A stretch of DNA of 44,188 nucleotides from CAKSQL01 sp045649415 (GTDB lineage Bacteria > Bacillota > Clostridia > UBA1381), in NCBI GenBank assembly GCA_045649415.1, contig JAZRPY010000023.1, forward strand, positions 1-44,188. Reading direction: 5' to 3'. The translations under genes were made by a program, and so were the position numbers. Positions 1-8,619 of the stretch are shown here, in pieces (within the stretch, counting starts at the first letter, position 1; each line of letters opens with the position of its first letter). The notes beneath the pieces are model-generated. The model searched no databases. It worked only from the letters and a program-made list of their open reading frames with translations, and was not told the DNA's origin.

Positions 1-1143
1 AAAATAATCACCATCTTGTCTTGATCTTATCCTGAGCTTTCCGTTATCGGATATATAAAAGACCTTTTTATTACCATTTTTGGCTCTTTTTAAAGTAATT
101 GTTTTGCCTATCTGCTGAATATAAACCTCATTTTCAACTAAAAGCTCAAGGTCATATTTTAAAGGTAGTTCATCAGTCATAATTTTTAAAATATTGTATT
201 CTAATATTGCCTTCATATTATTAGGAAGGCTGATTGATTGCCCTGTTTTTGTTAGTGAGAGAGTTGATGTTGTATAAAATGATGAAATATTTTCATTTGT
301 ATTTATGGCACTCTTGTACAATAATTGAATAATTCTCCTTTTAATTGCCATAGGAAGTGTGTCAAGCTCTTTTTTTAAAATTCCATTGCCATCATATAAT
401 CTATCAAATTCTTTTTTTGCACAGGAAATAATAAATTCTTCGTCTTCTTTGAAAAGAATAGCATTTTCGCTTGCAACAACAGGGAAGTTAGGATTAAATT
501 CTTCGATTTTCGGCATAAGCTCTAACCTTACCTTGTTTCTTGTGTAAACAGGCTCAAAATTTGAGTTGTCTGTTACAAATGTAAAGTTCATTTCTTTACA
601 ACAATTTAGTATTTCATCTTTAGAAATTGATAAAAGAGGTCTTATTATAAAGTTATCTCTTATAGGAGAGATACCTCTAAGCCCGTTGGCTCCACTGCCT
701 CGTAAAAAGTGCATTAGTATTGTTTCTGCATTGTCACATAAATGATGTGCAGTTGCTAATTTTGTAAAGCTATATTCCTTTACAAGCTCGTTGAAGAAAT
801 CATACCTTTCATTTCTTCCTGCAGTTTCGGTTGATATGTTATTTTCGTTAGCAATTTTCAAAATATCAACCTTTTTTGTGTAGCATTCAATACCATTTGA
901 TTTGCAAAGTTCTTTCACAAACATTTCCTCGGCATCTGCTTCATTTCTCAAAGAATGATTTAAGTGTGCAGCAGAAATTGATAGTCCATATTCCTTTTTA
1001 AACTCAATCAATGCATACAAAAGAAAAACAGAGTCGCTGCCACCTGATAATGCAACAAGAACATTATCATTATGGCATAACAAACTGTTTTCCTTAATAA
1101 ATTTATTTACTTTTGCTATTGTTTTTTTATAGCTTTTATTCAT
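1..1143 (-). CDS. tilS: tRNA(Ile)-lysidine synthetase TilS, 3' end outside window
   Basis: TilS uses ATP to attach lysine to the wobble cytidine of tRNA-Ile(CAU), changing its reading from AUG to AUA. The frame stays open from the ATG at 1143 down to base 1 (381 codons), so the C-terminal end is cut off by the window edge. The N-terminal PP-loop motif LSGGSDSV is clear near residues 33-40, followed by AHLNHSLR and the segment TAHHLCDNAET typical of the N-type ATP pyrophosphatase fold. The start is set by GGAGGAG six bases upstream, which lies inside the end of dnaB. Only 3 bp separate the dnaB stop from this start, so the two are translated from one message. The AUA-decoding role is family knowledge; the identification rests on the motifs. 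Confidence 0.93.
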   Translation of the reverse strand, partial: MNKSYKKTIAKVNKFIKENSLLCHNDNVLVALSGGSDSVFLLYALIEFKKEYGLSISAAHLNHSLRNEADAEEMFVKELCKSNGIECYTKKVDILKIANENNISTETAGRNERYDFFNELVKEYSFTKLATAHHLCDNAETILMHFLRGSGANGLRGISPIRDNFIIRPLLSISKDEILNCCKEMNFTFVTDNSNFEPVYTRNKVRLELMPKIEEFNPNFPVVASENAILFKEDEEFIISCAKKEFDRLYDGNGILKKELDTLPMAIKRRIIQLLYKSAINTNENISSFYTTSTLSLTKTGQSISLPNNMKAILEYNILKIMTDELPLKYDLELLVENEVYIQQIGKTITLKRAKNGNKKVFYISDNGKLRIRSRQDGDYF

Positions 1144-1146
1144 TCA

Positions 1147-2499
1147 TTACTCCTCCGGAGCAGTATTGTCAATATTAACAAATTTGGTGTATTTTCCTTG
1201 CCAACCTAATTTAAACATTCCTGTTTCGCCATTTCTTTGCTTAGCAATAATACATTCTGCTTCGTTTTTAGCCTCTGAGTCTTTATTATAGTATTCATCC
1301 CTGTATAAAAACATAACTATATCTGCGTCCTGTTCAATAGCCCCTGATTCTCTTAAGTCTGAAAGCATAGGTCTTTTGTCACTTCTTGTTTCGCAGGTAC
1401 GAGCTAACTGAGAAAGGGCAATAACCGGTACATCAAGCTCCTTTGCAAGAATTTTTAAGGAACGGGATATTTCTGAAATTTCCTGTTGTCTGTTGTCGGA
1501 TTTTGATGAGCTTTGCATAAGCTGAAGATAGTCAATAACTATCAAGCCTAAGTTTTTAGCTTGTTTTAATCGTCTGCACTTTGCTCTTATTTCCGAAACT
1601 GTGATTGAAGCAGTATCGTCTATGTAAATAGGGGATAGTGCAACCTTGTCCATAACAGAGCCAATTTGTTGCCAATCCTCACCTGTGAAATTGCCAAGTC
1701 GTAATTTTCCTGAATCAACCAAAGCCTGACTACACAAAATTCTGTTAACAATCATACTTTTCGACATTTCAAGGTTGAATATTGCAACAGGAATACTGTG
1801 ATTGATTGCAGCAGCTTCTGCAATATTTACTGCAAATGATGATTTTCCCATACCGGGACGACCTGCAATTATTATAAGCTCACCACCGTGAAAACCACCT
1901 GTTCTGCGATTTAATTCGTTGAAACCTGTTGGTACGCCTGAGAGTTTATCCTTATTCATTGCATTTTGCACCATAGTCTGATATGCAGTCATCAGGACAT
2001 CCTGAACAGGCACAATATCATTTTGTTCCTTTGAGGAGGATACATCAAAAATCAACTGCTCCGATTGCTCTAAAATTCTTTCTAACGAATCTCCCTCGGT
2101 GTATGCAAGCTCGGTAATTGCACGGGAGGAGGTTATAAGCTTTCTAAGAATAGCCTTTGATTTAATAATCTTTGAATAATATATAACATTTCCTGTTGTT
2201 GGAACAGATGCTGCAATTGTTGCAAGATAGGTTATTCCGCCCACTGCATCTAATCGGTCGCCTTGATTTAATTTATCTGAAACTGTAACGATATCGATTG
2301 GAATATTTAAATTAAATAGTTCTATAATCACCGAGTATATTTCCTTGTTTTGAGGGAAATAAAAATCGTCGGCAGTTATTATTTCGGCAGACAAAGCAAC
2401 GCTTGCTGAATCAGTAAGCGCACTTCCTATAACCGATTGTTCTGCCTCTTTATTATGGGGCAGTTCTCTGTCTATAAAATTTATATCTGCTTGAGCCAT
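1147..2499 (-). CDS. dnaB: Replicative DNA helicase DnaB
   Basis: This is the hexameric 5'-3' replicative helicase that unwinds DNA at the fork (called DnaC in Bacillus). The 450-residue length is normal. The N-terminal domain (about 10-110) carries the usual start ELPHNKEAEQSVIG. A linker follows, then the RecA-like domain with Walker A GRPGMGKS at residues 213-220, Walker B in LIVIDYLQLM near 310, and the late motif LRESGAIEQDADIVMF. It sits between rplI (23 bp upstream) and tilS (3 bp downstream) in the gdpP-rplI-dnaB order common in Firmicutes. No promoter is visible in the short gaps, so it is probably expressed from the gdpP promoter at 5056-5084. Confidence 0.97.
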   Translation of the reverse strand: MAQADINFIDRELPHNKEAEQSVIGSALTDSASVALSAEIITADDFYFPQNKEIYSVIIELFNLNIPIDIVTVSDKLNQGDRLDAVGGITYLATIAASVPTTGNVIYYSKIIKSKAILRKLITSSRAITELAYTEGDSLERILEQSEQLIFDVSSSKEQNDIVPVQDVLMTAYQTMVQNAMNKDKLSGVPTGFNELNRRTGGFHGGELIIIAGRPGMGKSSFAVNIAEAAAINHSIPVAIFNLEMSKSMIVNRILCSQALVDSGKLRLGNFTGEDWQQIGSVMDKVALSPIYIDDTASITVSEIRAKCRRLKQAKNLGLIVIDYLQLMQSSSKSDNRQQEISEISRSLKILAKELDVPVIALSQLARTCETRSDKRPMLSDLRESGAIEQDADIVMFLYRDEYYNKDSEAKNEAECIIAKQRNGETGMFKLGWQGKYTKFVNIDNTAPEE

Positions 2500-2522
2500 A
2501 ATATCATTTCCACCTTTTTGAT

Positions 2523-2969
2523 TTAAATAGCTTCTACCATTACTTTTAGCTTTCCTGTAACTCCTGGGTGAATTTTAATCTCCACCTCAGTAACACCTAA
2601 AACCTTAATTCCGTCAGGAAGGTTAAATTTTTTCTTATCTAATTTGATGTGGTGCTGAGATGTTAGTGCTTCTGCAACATCTTTGGATGTGACAGAGCCA
2701 AACAATTTCCCATTTTCACCTGCTTTGGCTTTTAATGTAACTGTGATTTTATCCAAACGAGCTTTTATTTCATTGGCTTCTTCTAATGCCTTTTGCCTTC
2801 TATATTCATCGGACTCCTGTTGACCATGCATTATATTTAAATTTTCCTTAGTTGCTTCCTTTGCAAGCTTTTTAGGGAGCAGAAAGTTTCTTGCATAGCC
2901 GTCGGATACCTCAACTAATTGTCCTTTTTTTCCTTGACCTTTAACATCCTGATTTAAAATTACTTTCAT
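2523..2969 (-). CDS. rplI: 50S ribosomal protein L9
   Basis: L9 binds 23S rRNA near the L1 stalk base and helps keep the reading frame. The 148-residue protein has the normal two-domain layout: an N-terminal rRNA-binding domain with MKVILNQDVKGQGKKGQLVEV and the signature DGYARNFLLPKKLA, a long lysine-rich connecting helix (about 40-75), and a C-terminal domain with KLFGSVTSKDVAEAL. It lies 20 bp downstream of gdpP and 23 bp upstream of dnaB in one transcription unit. Nothing is odd about it. Confidence 0.97.
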   Translation of the reverse strand: MKVILNQDVKGQGKKGQLVEVSDGYARNFLLPKKLAKEATKENLNIMHGQQESDEYRRQKALEEANEIKARLDKITVTLKAKAGENGKLFGSVTSKDVAEALTSQHHIKLDKKKFNLPDGIKVLGVTEVEIKIHPGVTGKLKVMVEAI

Positions 2970-2989
2970 TATTATTTCGTCCTTTACAT

Positions 2990-4993
2990 TTATTTTTTAT
3001 CGTTATATTTATCAATTGCTTTTTTTAAGCTTTCCAATATCTCATCACGGTTAAAATCTTTAATTTGAACGCCTGCAACTGTCATATGTCCGCCACCACC
3101 AAGCTCCTCCATAATAACCTGAACATTGACATCTCCTAATGAACGGGCGCTTATTGAAATTTCGTTGTCTGTTGGATATATAACAAATGCCGCCTTTATT
3201 CCTGAGATGTTAAGCATTTCATCTGCAGCCTGAGATGATATCACCCTTGAATTTGGGTGGTTAAAATCAGCGTATGCTATTGCATAACAATCATTATAAA
3301 GCTGAGTTGTTTTTAAAATTTCAAGTCTTAGCATATATTCATCTTTGTTTACATTAAACAGACGCTTAACCTTTGCAGTGTCAAGTCCATAGCGTTTCAG
3401 ATAGGATGCAGCTTCAAAGGTTCTCACTCCTGTTTTTGTTGTGAAATTCTTAGTATCCATAAGAATACCAACATATAATGCCATTGCTTCAAAGGTTGAC
3501 ATTGAACGAGAGTTATCGATATATTGAAGAATTTCAGTTGCCATTTCGCAGGTGGATGACGCGTATGCCTCGTGATAGGTAAGAGAAATGTTTTCAATAA
3601 ATTCTGTGCTTCGTCTGTGGTGGTCAATTAAAACCACCTTGTTAGCCTTATCCAATAGCTCAGGACAAGCTACCATAGAAGGTCTGTGTGTATCTAAAAC
3701 AACCAAAAGTGTTTCGGGAGTGATTGTCTCCAAAGCGTGAGAATTGCTTATTAAAACGCCTTCATATAAGGGATTTGATGCCATATCCTCTGCCAAGAGC
3801 TTGATTGCCCGAGAATTATCGAATACTATATATGCCTTTTTATTTTGTAATTTTGCGGCATGGGATAAGCCGATAGCTGCTCCGAATGAATCGTAATCAG
3901 AATTTTCGTGTCCCATAAAGATAACCTTGTCGGCTTTTGAAATATAGTCTTTCAGAGCAACTGCAAAGGCTCTTGTTTTAACACGGGTGCTCTTTTCATA
4001 GTCCTTAGTGTTACCACCATAGAAGGTGTATTGATTACTATCCTTAATAGCAACCTGGTCGCCACCTCTACCTAAAGCCATATCTAGTGCTGCTCTTGCA
4101 TAGCTTTCGTTATCAATCAAATGTCCGTCTATGCCTATACCTACGCTCACACTTAATGGGATTTTAATTTCTTCGCCAATCTGACGGACTTTGTCGAGAA
4201 GTTCAAACTTTGTTTTGATATAATTTTTCAAATATCTGTGTTCAAAGAACATAATAAATCTGTCGCGTTCGGTCTTTTTAATAACACCATTACTCTGGGA
4301 TACCCACATATTTATAGCTTTTGAAACAGATGAGATGGTGTTTTGATAGATTTCATCATCCATCTTTTGAAATATATCATCAAAATTGTCAATATTTATA
4401 ATTGCGACATCAGTTCGTTCCTTTTCGTACTTAGATTTTAGTTTTATAGTTTCTGTTGTATCAAGGAAATATAAAAGAACCGAGTAAATAGGTTGACCTT
4501 TTTCGTCAACCTCGGTTTTACTCATTATGATATTTCCCATAACATCATAATGCCTTTGGTTGTGAGTTGCAGTCATTTTTATCTCGTCGGAGGATTTTAG
4601 TATTTCCGACCACTTCAAATCAGGCATTATAGTGCTGATTGACATTTCATATAAATCCTTGTCATCAAACATTTTAGACAACAAATTGTTATACCAAAGA
4701 ATTCTTCCGTCAACTCCTAAAATAGCAGTTGCTAAAGGAAATCTGCTTATAGCGTCATTTGCCATTGTGCCATTCTGGGTACTGACTAATTTTATATATT
4801 CCTCTAAGTCCTTGGAATGCTTTTTCTTTGATATGATAAAATATACAAAAAGCGCAAGTGCCAAGGCTATATCAACGATTGGAATGATATAGCTATCCTT
4901 AAAATAGAGGGAGCATATGCCTGATGAAAATAATATTAAAATACCAAGTATAATCCCAGGTGTCATGGGTTGTTTTTTTGTTATTTTTTTCAT
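2990..4993 (-). CDS. gdpP: Cyclic-di-AMP phosphodiesterase GdpP (YybT type)
   Basis: GdpP hydrolyses cyclic di-AMP to pApA at the membrane and so sets the level of a messenger that controls potassium and cell-wall balance. The 667-residue protein shows two N-terminal membrane segments (about 13-30 and 35-54), a PAS-like domain (about 75-185), a degenerate GGDEF domain (about 190-325) in which the active-site loop reads GRGGDQVAIK, and a C-terminal DHH/DHHA1 phosphodiesterase domain. Metal-binding residues are visible as H362, D366 and D368 (GHENSDYDS), D434 (LDTHRP), and the DHH at 457-459. AAGGA precedes the ATG. It is the first gene of the unit and has its own strong promoter. Confidence 0.95.
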   Translation of the reverse strand: MKKITKKQPMTPGIILGILILFSSGICSLYFKDSYIIPIVDIALALALFVYFIISKKKHSKDLEEYIKLVSTQNGTMANDAISRFPLATAILGVDGRILWYNNLLSKMFDDKDLYEMSISTIMPDLKWSEILKSSDEIKMTATHNQRHYDVMGNIIMSKTEVDEKGQPIYSVLLYFLDTTETIKLKSKYEKERTDVAIINIDNFDDIFQKMDDEIYQNTISSVSKAINMWVSQSNGVIKKTERDRFIMFFEHRYLKNYIKTKFELLDKVRQIGEEIKIPLSVSVGIGIDGHLIDNESYARAALDMALGRGGDQVAIKDSNQYTFYGGNTKDYEKSTRVKTRAFAVALKDYISKADKVIFMGHENSDYDSFGAAIGLSHAAKLQNKKAYIVFDNSRAIKLLAEDMASNPLYEGVLISNSHALETITPETLLVVLDTHRPSMVACPELLDKANKVVLIDHHRRSTEFIENISLTYHEAYASSTCEMATEILQYIDNSRSMSTFEAMALYVGILMDTKNFTTKTGVRTFEAASYLKRYGLDTAKVKRLFNVNKDEYMLRLEILKTTQLYNDCYAIAYADFNHPNSRVISSQAADEMLNISGIKAAFVIYPTDNEISISARSLGDVNVQVIMEELGGGGHMTVAGVQIKDFNRDEILESLKKAIDKYNDKK

Positions 4994-5055
4994 AACTTTT
5001 ATTCCTTTATAATAAATAAAATATTGATTGAAATCGAAATTAGTATAGCTTTATT

Positions 5056-5084
5056 ATTCTATCATAAATTTCCTGATTAGTCAA
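5056..5084 (-). promoter_or_regulatory. Sigma-A-type promoter for gdpP-rplI-dnaB-tilS
   Basis: On the minus strand TTGACT (5079-5084) and TAGAAT (5056-5061) are separated by exactly 17 bp. Transcription would start near 5049, giving a leader of about 55 nt before gdpP. Confidence 0.7.
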
Positions 5085-5277
5085 TTATTATTTATCAATC
5101 CTATAACTCGACCTTCTGTGAAATTGACTTTTCGCTGAAATCTCGCAGAGAAATCGAACTGTAGGTGTCATTTTGTATGCATAATTGGTAGTGTGGCAAA
5201 GTTTCGTATATTATAAACAACAAAAAAATTATTCCACAGAAAATAAAGTTATAGGTTATCAATAGAAAAATAACCTG
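5085..5277. other. Non-coding divergent gap between gdpP and the gene at 5377
   Basis: The gap between gdpP (starts 4993) and the plus-strand gene at 5377 is 383 bp and contains the two divergent promoters described separately. The middle, 5100-5200, is slightly richer in GC than its surroundings but shows no convincing coding frame or RNA family. A small inverted repeat, AGGTTAT (5253-5259) with ATAACCT (5270-5276), lies just upstream of the plus-strand -35 box and could be an operator. Confidence 0.4.
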
Positions 5278-5306
5278 TTGAAAATTAGAAAAAGGGTTGT
5301 TATAAT
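5278..5306 (+). promoter_or_regulatory. Sigma-A-type promoter for 5377-6994
   Basis: TTGAAA (5278-5283) and TATAAT (5301-5306) are separated by 17 bp. The -35 box overlaps AACCTGTT (5272-5279), whose reverse complement AACAGGTT recurs at 5360-5367 in the leader, so the transcribed leader is flanked by an inverted repeat. Confidence 0.7.
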
Positions 5307-5376
5307 ATATAGAGTAAACTAAATTCTGTTCTAAAATCAACTGAAAAAATCATAGTTATTAACAGGTTGTTTTGGA

Positions 5377-6195
5377 ATGGAGGTTAAAATAACATTGGAT
5401 TATTATATTGAAAATGATAACAGACTAGATAGATTTTTTCTGGAGAAAAACCTTCTTTTGAATGAAACAAAAAGTGGGACAAAAATACTTATAAAAGACA
5501 AAACAAGTTTGTTTTCAGTGATAAAATATAATGGTAGCTTTAATATTATTTGTGTAAATGATGAAAATGAGCTATTCTATGTGATTAAAAATGGGGAAGA
5601 TAAGAAAAAAATCAGGCTTTCCGGATTCAATAAAGAAATTGATATCAAAGCCATTAAAATATGCAATACAAGGTCAAGACTTGATTTTATTATGTCGGCA
5701 AAAATAAATGATGAAGTATATCTTGTTCATTGTGTGTTGGGAAATAATAGTAAGCCCTATATAATCGACAGAATGGTAAATGAGTACTTTTATTTTTTTA
5801 ATAATAAAATTTACTACACAAATTCAAGTGGGATAATGGGTTTTCAATGTATTTCAGATGGCAAGCCAGACAGATTTGTGAAGCTAAAAAAAGATGCCTT
5901 TTTTCCATATGCCTTCAACCTTGAAGGAAAGGAAAATATTATATACACAGACCATAAAAATGTGTATATGAACAACGATATAGTCTATAGCGGAAAAATT
6001 GATTCTGCACCTATTATGTGCTATAATCACGATGGTGTTAAGTTATGTTTAGAACAGGGACATATCCTCATACATTCGTCTATGGAAAAAGGAAAGTTTT
6101 CGAAATTTGAAAGATATATATTGAGTGAACTGCCGAGGCTTTCTTCGGTGCAAAAAGGAGATTTTTATTACTACACATATGATATTTTTATTTAA
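5377..6195 (+). CDS. Conserved-looking hypothetical protein, 272 aa
   Basis: I do not recognise this protein. It has no signal peptide, no membrane segment and no catalytic motif I can name. It is rich in lysine, aspartate and aromatic residues, and short beta-strand-like stretches recur in a repeating way (for example LFYVIKNGEDK, YYTNSSGIM, NIIYTDHKNVYM). That suggests a beta-propeller or similar all-beta repeat fold in the cytoplasm. The start is uncertain: the ATG at 5377 has only a weak AGG upstream, while a strong GGAGG overlaps that ATG (5379-5383) and would better serve the in-frame TTG at 5395. It is 13 bp upstream of a GNAT acetyltransferase and shares its promoter. Confidence 0.7.
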   Translation: MEVKITLDYYIENDNRLDRFFLEKNLLLNETKSGTKILIKDKTSLFSVIKYNGSFNIICVNDENELFYVIKNGEDKKKIRLSGFNKEIDIKAIKICNTRSRLDFIMSAKINDEVYLVHCVLGNNSKPYIIDRMVNEYFYFFNNKIYYTNSSGIMGFQCISDGKPDRFVKLKKDAFFPYAFNLEGKENIIYTDHKNVYMNNDIVYSGKIDSAPIMCYNHDGVKLCLEQGHILIHSSMEKGKFSKFERYILSELPRLSSVQKGDFYYYTYDIFI

Positions 6196-6208
6196 GGAGA
6201 ATTAAAAA

Positions 6209-6994
6209 ATGATTAAGTTTGCAAAAAAAGAGGACAAGGAGCAGATTAAAAAGCTATGGAGAGAGGCTTTTGGTGATACAAATGAGGACATTGAATTATT
6301 TTTAGATTATTATTTGGAGGATGTTCTTGTATTTGTAGAAAATAGAATTGTTAAGGGTATGCTTTCTATGATACCTGTCAATTGTAAGGATAAAAAGGGC
6401 AGATATGTGTATGCAGTGGCAACAGGAAAACAATGGAGAAATTTAGGGATAAGTACAAAGCTGTTGGAATATGCAAAAGAGCATATCAAGAAGGAGAAAG
6501 AGTCATTTTTGGTGCTTAAGCCTGCTAACAAAGGTCTTTTTGAGTTCTATAAAAAGCGTGGCTATACAGAGCTTCGGCCTGTTATTAGAAAAGAATATTC
6601 AAAAATAGTTTTTCCAAAGCCTGAAACTAACATAAAGAAAATTCTACCGTATGAATACTATAATTTAAGAAAGGAATTTTTGGAGGAATGCGAGTATATC
6701 GAATGGGGAGAAAGAGAGCTTGAGTATATCTACAAAGTATATGACGGAAATTTCTATCATATAACATCTAAAAACGGCTCTTGTGTTGCGATTTGCTCAT
6801 ATTATAATGGACTACTTGATATAAAGGAGTTGTTTATTGATAATATGAATATTTCGGACTGTGTATCGTCACTAAATGGAATATTTAAAGCCTCTCAAGT
6901 GAGAATAACAATGAAAGGAGAGGGAGATGCATCCTTGTTTATGATTTATCCAAAGAAATATAAAAACTTATATTTTAATATTGCAATTGATTAA
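6209..6994 (+). CDS. GNAT-family N-acetyltransferase, 261 aa
   Basis: This is a GNAT acetyltransferase that would transfer an acetyl group from acetyl-CoA to an unknown amine. The acetyl-CoA-binding region is in the first half: VYAVATGKQWRNLGISTKLL (about 69-88) contains the expected beta-strand and the basic pyrophosphate-binding loop (family pattern Q/RxxGxG/A, here QWRNLGI), followed by GLFEFYKKRGYTE (about 108-120), the usual fourth motif. The second half (about 130-261) is an extra domain, so the whole is longer than a minimal 150-residue GNAT and resembles two-domain members. AAGGAG lies 8 bp upstream of the ATG. It is the last gene before the terminator at 7009-7047. The substrate cannot be read from the sequence. 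Confidence 0.8.
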   Translation: MIKFAKKEDKEQIKKLWREAFGDTNEDIELFLDYYLEDVLVFVENRIVKGMLSMIPVNCKDKKGRYVYAVATGKQWRNLGISTKLLEYAKEHIKKEKESFLVLKPANKGLFEFYKKRGYTELRPVIRKEYSKIVFPKPETNIKKILPYEYYNLRKEFLEECEYIEWGERELEYIYKVYDGNFYHITSKNGSCVAICSYYNGLLDIKELFIDNMNISDCVSSLNGIFKASQVRITMKGEGDASLFMIYPKKYKNLYFNIAID

Positions 6995-7008
6995 AGTATA
7001 TTTAAATT

Positions 7009-7047
7009 AGCAGATAAAGACTTTTAATAGTTTTTTCTGCTTTTTTT
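7009..7047 (+). terminator. Rho-independent terminator after the GNAT gene
   Basis: AGCAGA (7009-7014) pairs with TCTGCT (7036-7041). The stem extends through A-rich and T-rich arms (ATAAAGACT with AGTTTTTT) and ends in a run of seven T. Confidence 0.65.
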
Positions 7048-7132
7048 GTAAATATCTATTGTATAAAAAAGGAATCTGTGATAAAATTGATTTGTTAAAT
7101 TAAATTTGGTTAATGAGTATTTTTATTTTATC

Positions 7133-7240
7133 AATGTGTGGATGTCGTTTGAATTAGCTACACACGGTTTTATGATTGGGATTTTATATTTTTCATTTCA
7201 AAAAAAGCAAAACAACTTCTGCAAAAAGAAGAAATCATAA
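7133..7240 (+). pseudogene. Possible relic of an ECF-transporter S component
   Basis: The frame read from 7133 to a stop at 7238 gives NVWMSFELATHGFMIGILYF and then a lysine-rich tail. The segment FELATHGFMIGILY resembles the membrane motif (F/I)ELATYGFVxGLLY found in substrate-binding S components of energy-coupling-factor vitamin transporters. No start with a ribosome site and no remainder of the gene is present, so at most it is a decayed fragment. Another short open stretch in the next frame (about 7191-7284, ending AILDGVSVVVQK) has no recognised family. The call rests on one motif recalled from memory and is weak. Confidence 0.22.
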
Positions 7241-7316
7241 TAACAGCTATCCTTGACGGAGTATCAGTTGTTGTGCAAAAATAGTATGCCATATTGAGTT
7301 TGACCGGAGGGAAAAC

Positions 7317-7382
7317 ATATCGATTTTACGATAGTAAAAATATCGAGCAAACGAAGTTTGCATATCGACAAAATTTTTTGTC
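7317..7382 (+). repeat. Small hairpin array with ATATCGA linkers
   Basis: Three exact copies of ATATCGA (7317-7323, 7340-7346, 7362-7368) alternate with three perfect hairpins of unrelated sequence. These are TTTTAC-GATA-GTAAAA (7324-7339), GCAAAC-GAA-GTTTGC (7347-7361) and CAAAA-TT-TTTTG (7369-7380, extended by GA/TC to 7367-7382). The array lies 57 bp upstream of the SGNH esterase gene and encodes nothing obvious. The layout matches the larger array at 30444-30646, which uses a different linker. Confidence 0.7.
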
Positions 7383-7438
7383 CATAACTTGACAAAATCA
7401 ATCGAAAAAATTTGTTTAATTAAAAAGGGAGTTTTTTT

Positions 7439-8566
7439 ATGAAATATTTTGAAGAGTTCAAATCAAATACATATGCGGGCAGTGCAAATCAGTTGTATTT
7501 TGAAATGAATGATAATGAAATACAAACAGGCCGATTGCTTTATAAAATATCGGCTGGCGGTGAATACAATTATTCAATTTTGTTTTCAAATACTATGGAC
7601 AGCACTTATGGAGATGGTACGATAAGTCATAAAAATCTAATTTGTGACGAATGGGTAATTCACAGTGTAAGAATTGGCAGATGCAGAATATTTGATATTT
7701 CTGAAAATATTTCTGACTTGGTTATGGATGATAATGATAAAAATGCTGACATTGTAGTTTCTGATTTTAGGGATATTAGTTTTTGTGGACAAAAATCAAA
7801 AGTGGTAATGCCCGGTGAGTTTTTTGCCTCTGATCCTGCTAAGCTTGAATATAAAAAGGACGAGTATCTTTGCCTTGAAATAACTTTTTCAGGGAAAATG
7901 ATTCCGTATCACGAAGAAACTTTACTTCCTGTTTTTATTAAAGAAGGAGAAGAGTGGAAATATTCTAAGTTTATGCCTTTTGCAGGTATGATTGGATGTG
8001 ACAGACAGACAAAAGGAAGGATTGCGTATTTGGGAGATTCAATTACACAGGGGATTGGAACAAAGCCAAATTCATATTTGCATTGGAATGCAATTTTTTC
8101 TGAAAGGTTAGGAAGCGATTATTCCTATTGGAATTTAGGTATTGGATTTGGCAGGGCAAATGATGCTGCATCTGATGGAGCATGGCTATATAAGGCAAAA
8201 CAGAATGATATAATTTTTGTATGCTATGGTGTAAACGATATTTTGCAGGGCCAAACCGAAGACCAAATAAAATCAGATTTGACATACATTGCGGATGTTT
8301 TGAAAAGAGCAGGGAAAAAGGTTATTGTGCAGACGATACCTCCCTTTGACTATAAAGGCGATAATATTGAAAAGTGGAAGAGGTTAAATTTATATATTTT
8401 AAACCAGTTAAGTGAAAAGGTCGATTTTGTTTTTGACAACACCAAGCTCCTTAGCAAAAAGGAAAATCCATCAGATGCCGTATATGGTGGACATCCTAAT
8501 GAAGAAGGATGCAAAATATGGGCTGATGCTCTGTTTAAAGAAATTCGTGAACATGGGATATTGTGA
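7439..8566 (+). CDS. SGNH/GDSL hydrolase with N-terminal beta domain
   Basis: This is a serine esterase of the SGNH family, most like carbohydrate acetylesterases. The first 185 residues form a beta-rich domain of the kind that precedes the catalytic domain in acetylxylan esterase-type proteins. The catalytic domain starts at about 194 with IAYLGDSITQG, where S201 is the nucleophile. Block II is around WNLGIGFGRA, block III is GVND with N266, and the catalytic His is H352 in GGHPNEEG. The usual DxxH acid position is not strictly kept: the nearest Asp is D346. There is no signal peptide, so it should act in the cytoplasm, perhaps on imported acetylated oligosaccharides. The ATG at 7439 follows AAAAAGGGAG. 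It stands alone between a hairpin array and a tandem repeat. Confidence 0.88.
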   Translation: MKYFEEFKSNTYAGSANQLYFEMNDNEIQTGRLLYKISAGGEYNYSILFSNTMDSTYGDGTISHKNLICDEWVIHSVRIGRCRIFDISENISDLVMDDNDKNADIVVSDFRDISFCGQKSKVVMPGEFFASDPAKLEYKKDEYLCLEITFSGKMIPYHEETLLPVFIKEGEEWKYSKFMPFAGMIGCDRQTKGRIAYLGDSITQGIGTKPNSYLHWNAIFSERLGSDYSYWNLGIGFGRANDAASDGAWLYKAKQNDIIFVCYGVNDILQGQTEDQIKSDLTYIADVLKRAGKKVIVQTIPPFDYKGDNIEKWKRLNLYILNQLSEKVDFVFDNTKLLSKKENPSDAVYGGHPNEEGCKIWADALFKEIREHGIL

Positions 8567-8619
8567 TTTAAAATGCTGTTTTTGATCTCAACCTGACACG
8601 AACTTGGCATCAAAAAAGT

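Noticed and set aside
5101..5340. Minus-strand open frame of 79 codons between gdpP and the gene at 5377
   Set aside because: It overlaps the plus-strand promoter, has no ribosome site, and its peptide is AT-composition-like (Ile, Phe, Tyr) with no motif.
6995..7438. Insertion sequence or MITE
   Set aside because: No transposase frame, no terminal inverted repeats spanning the region and no target duplication could be identified by eye; only the small hairpin array is certain.
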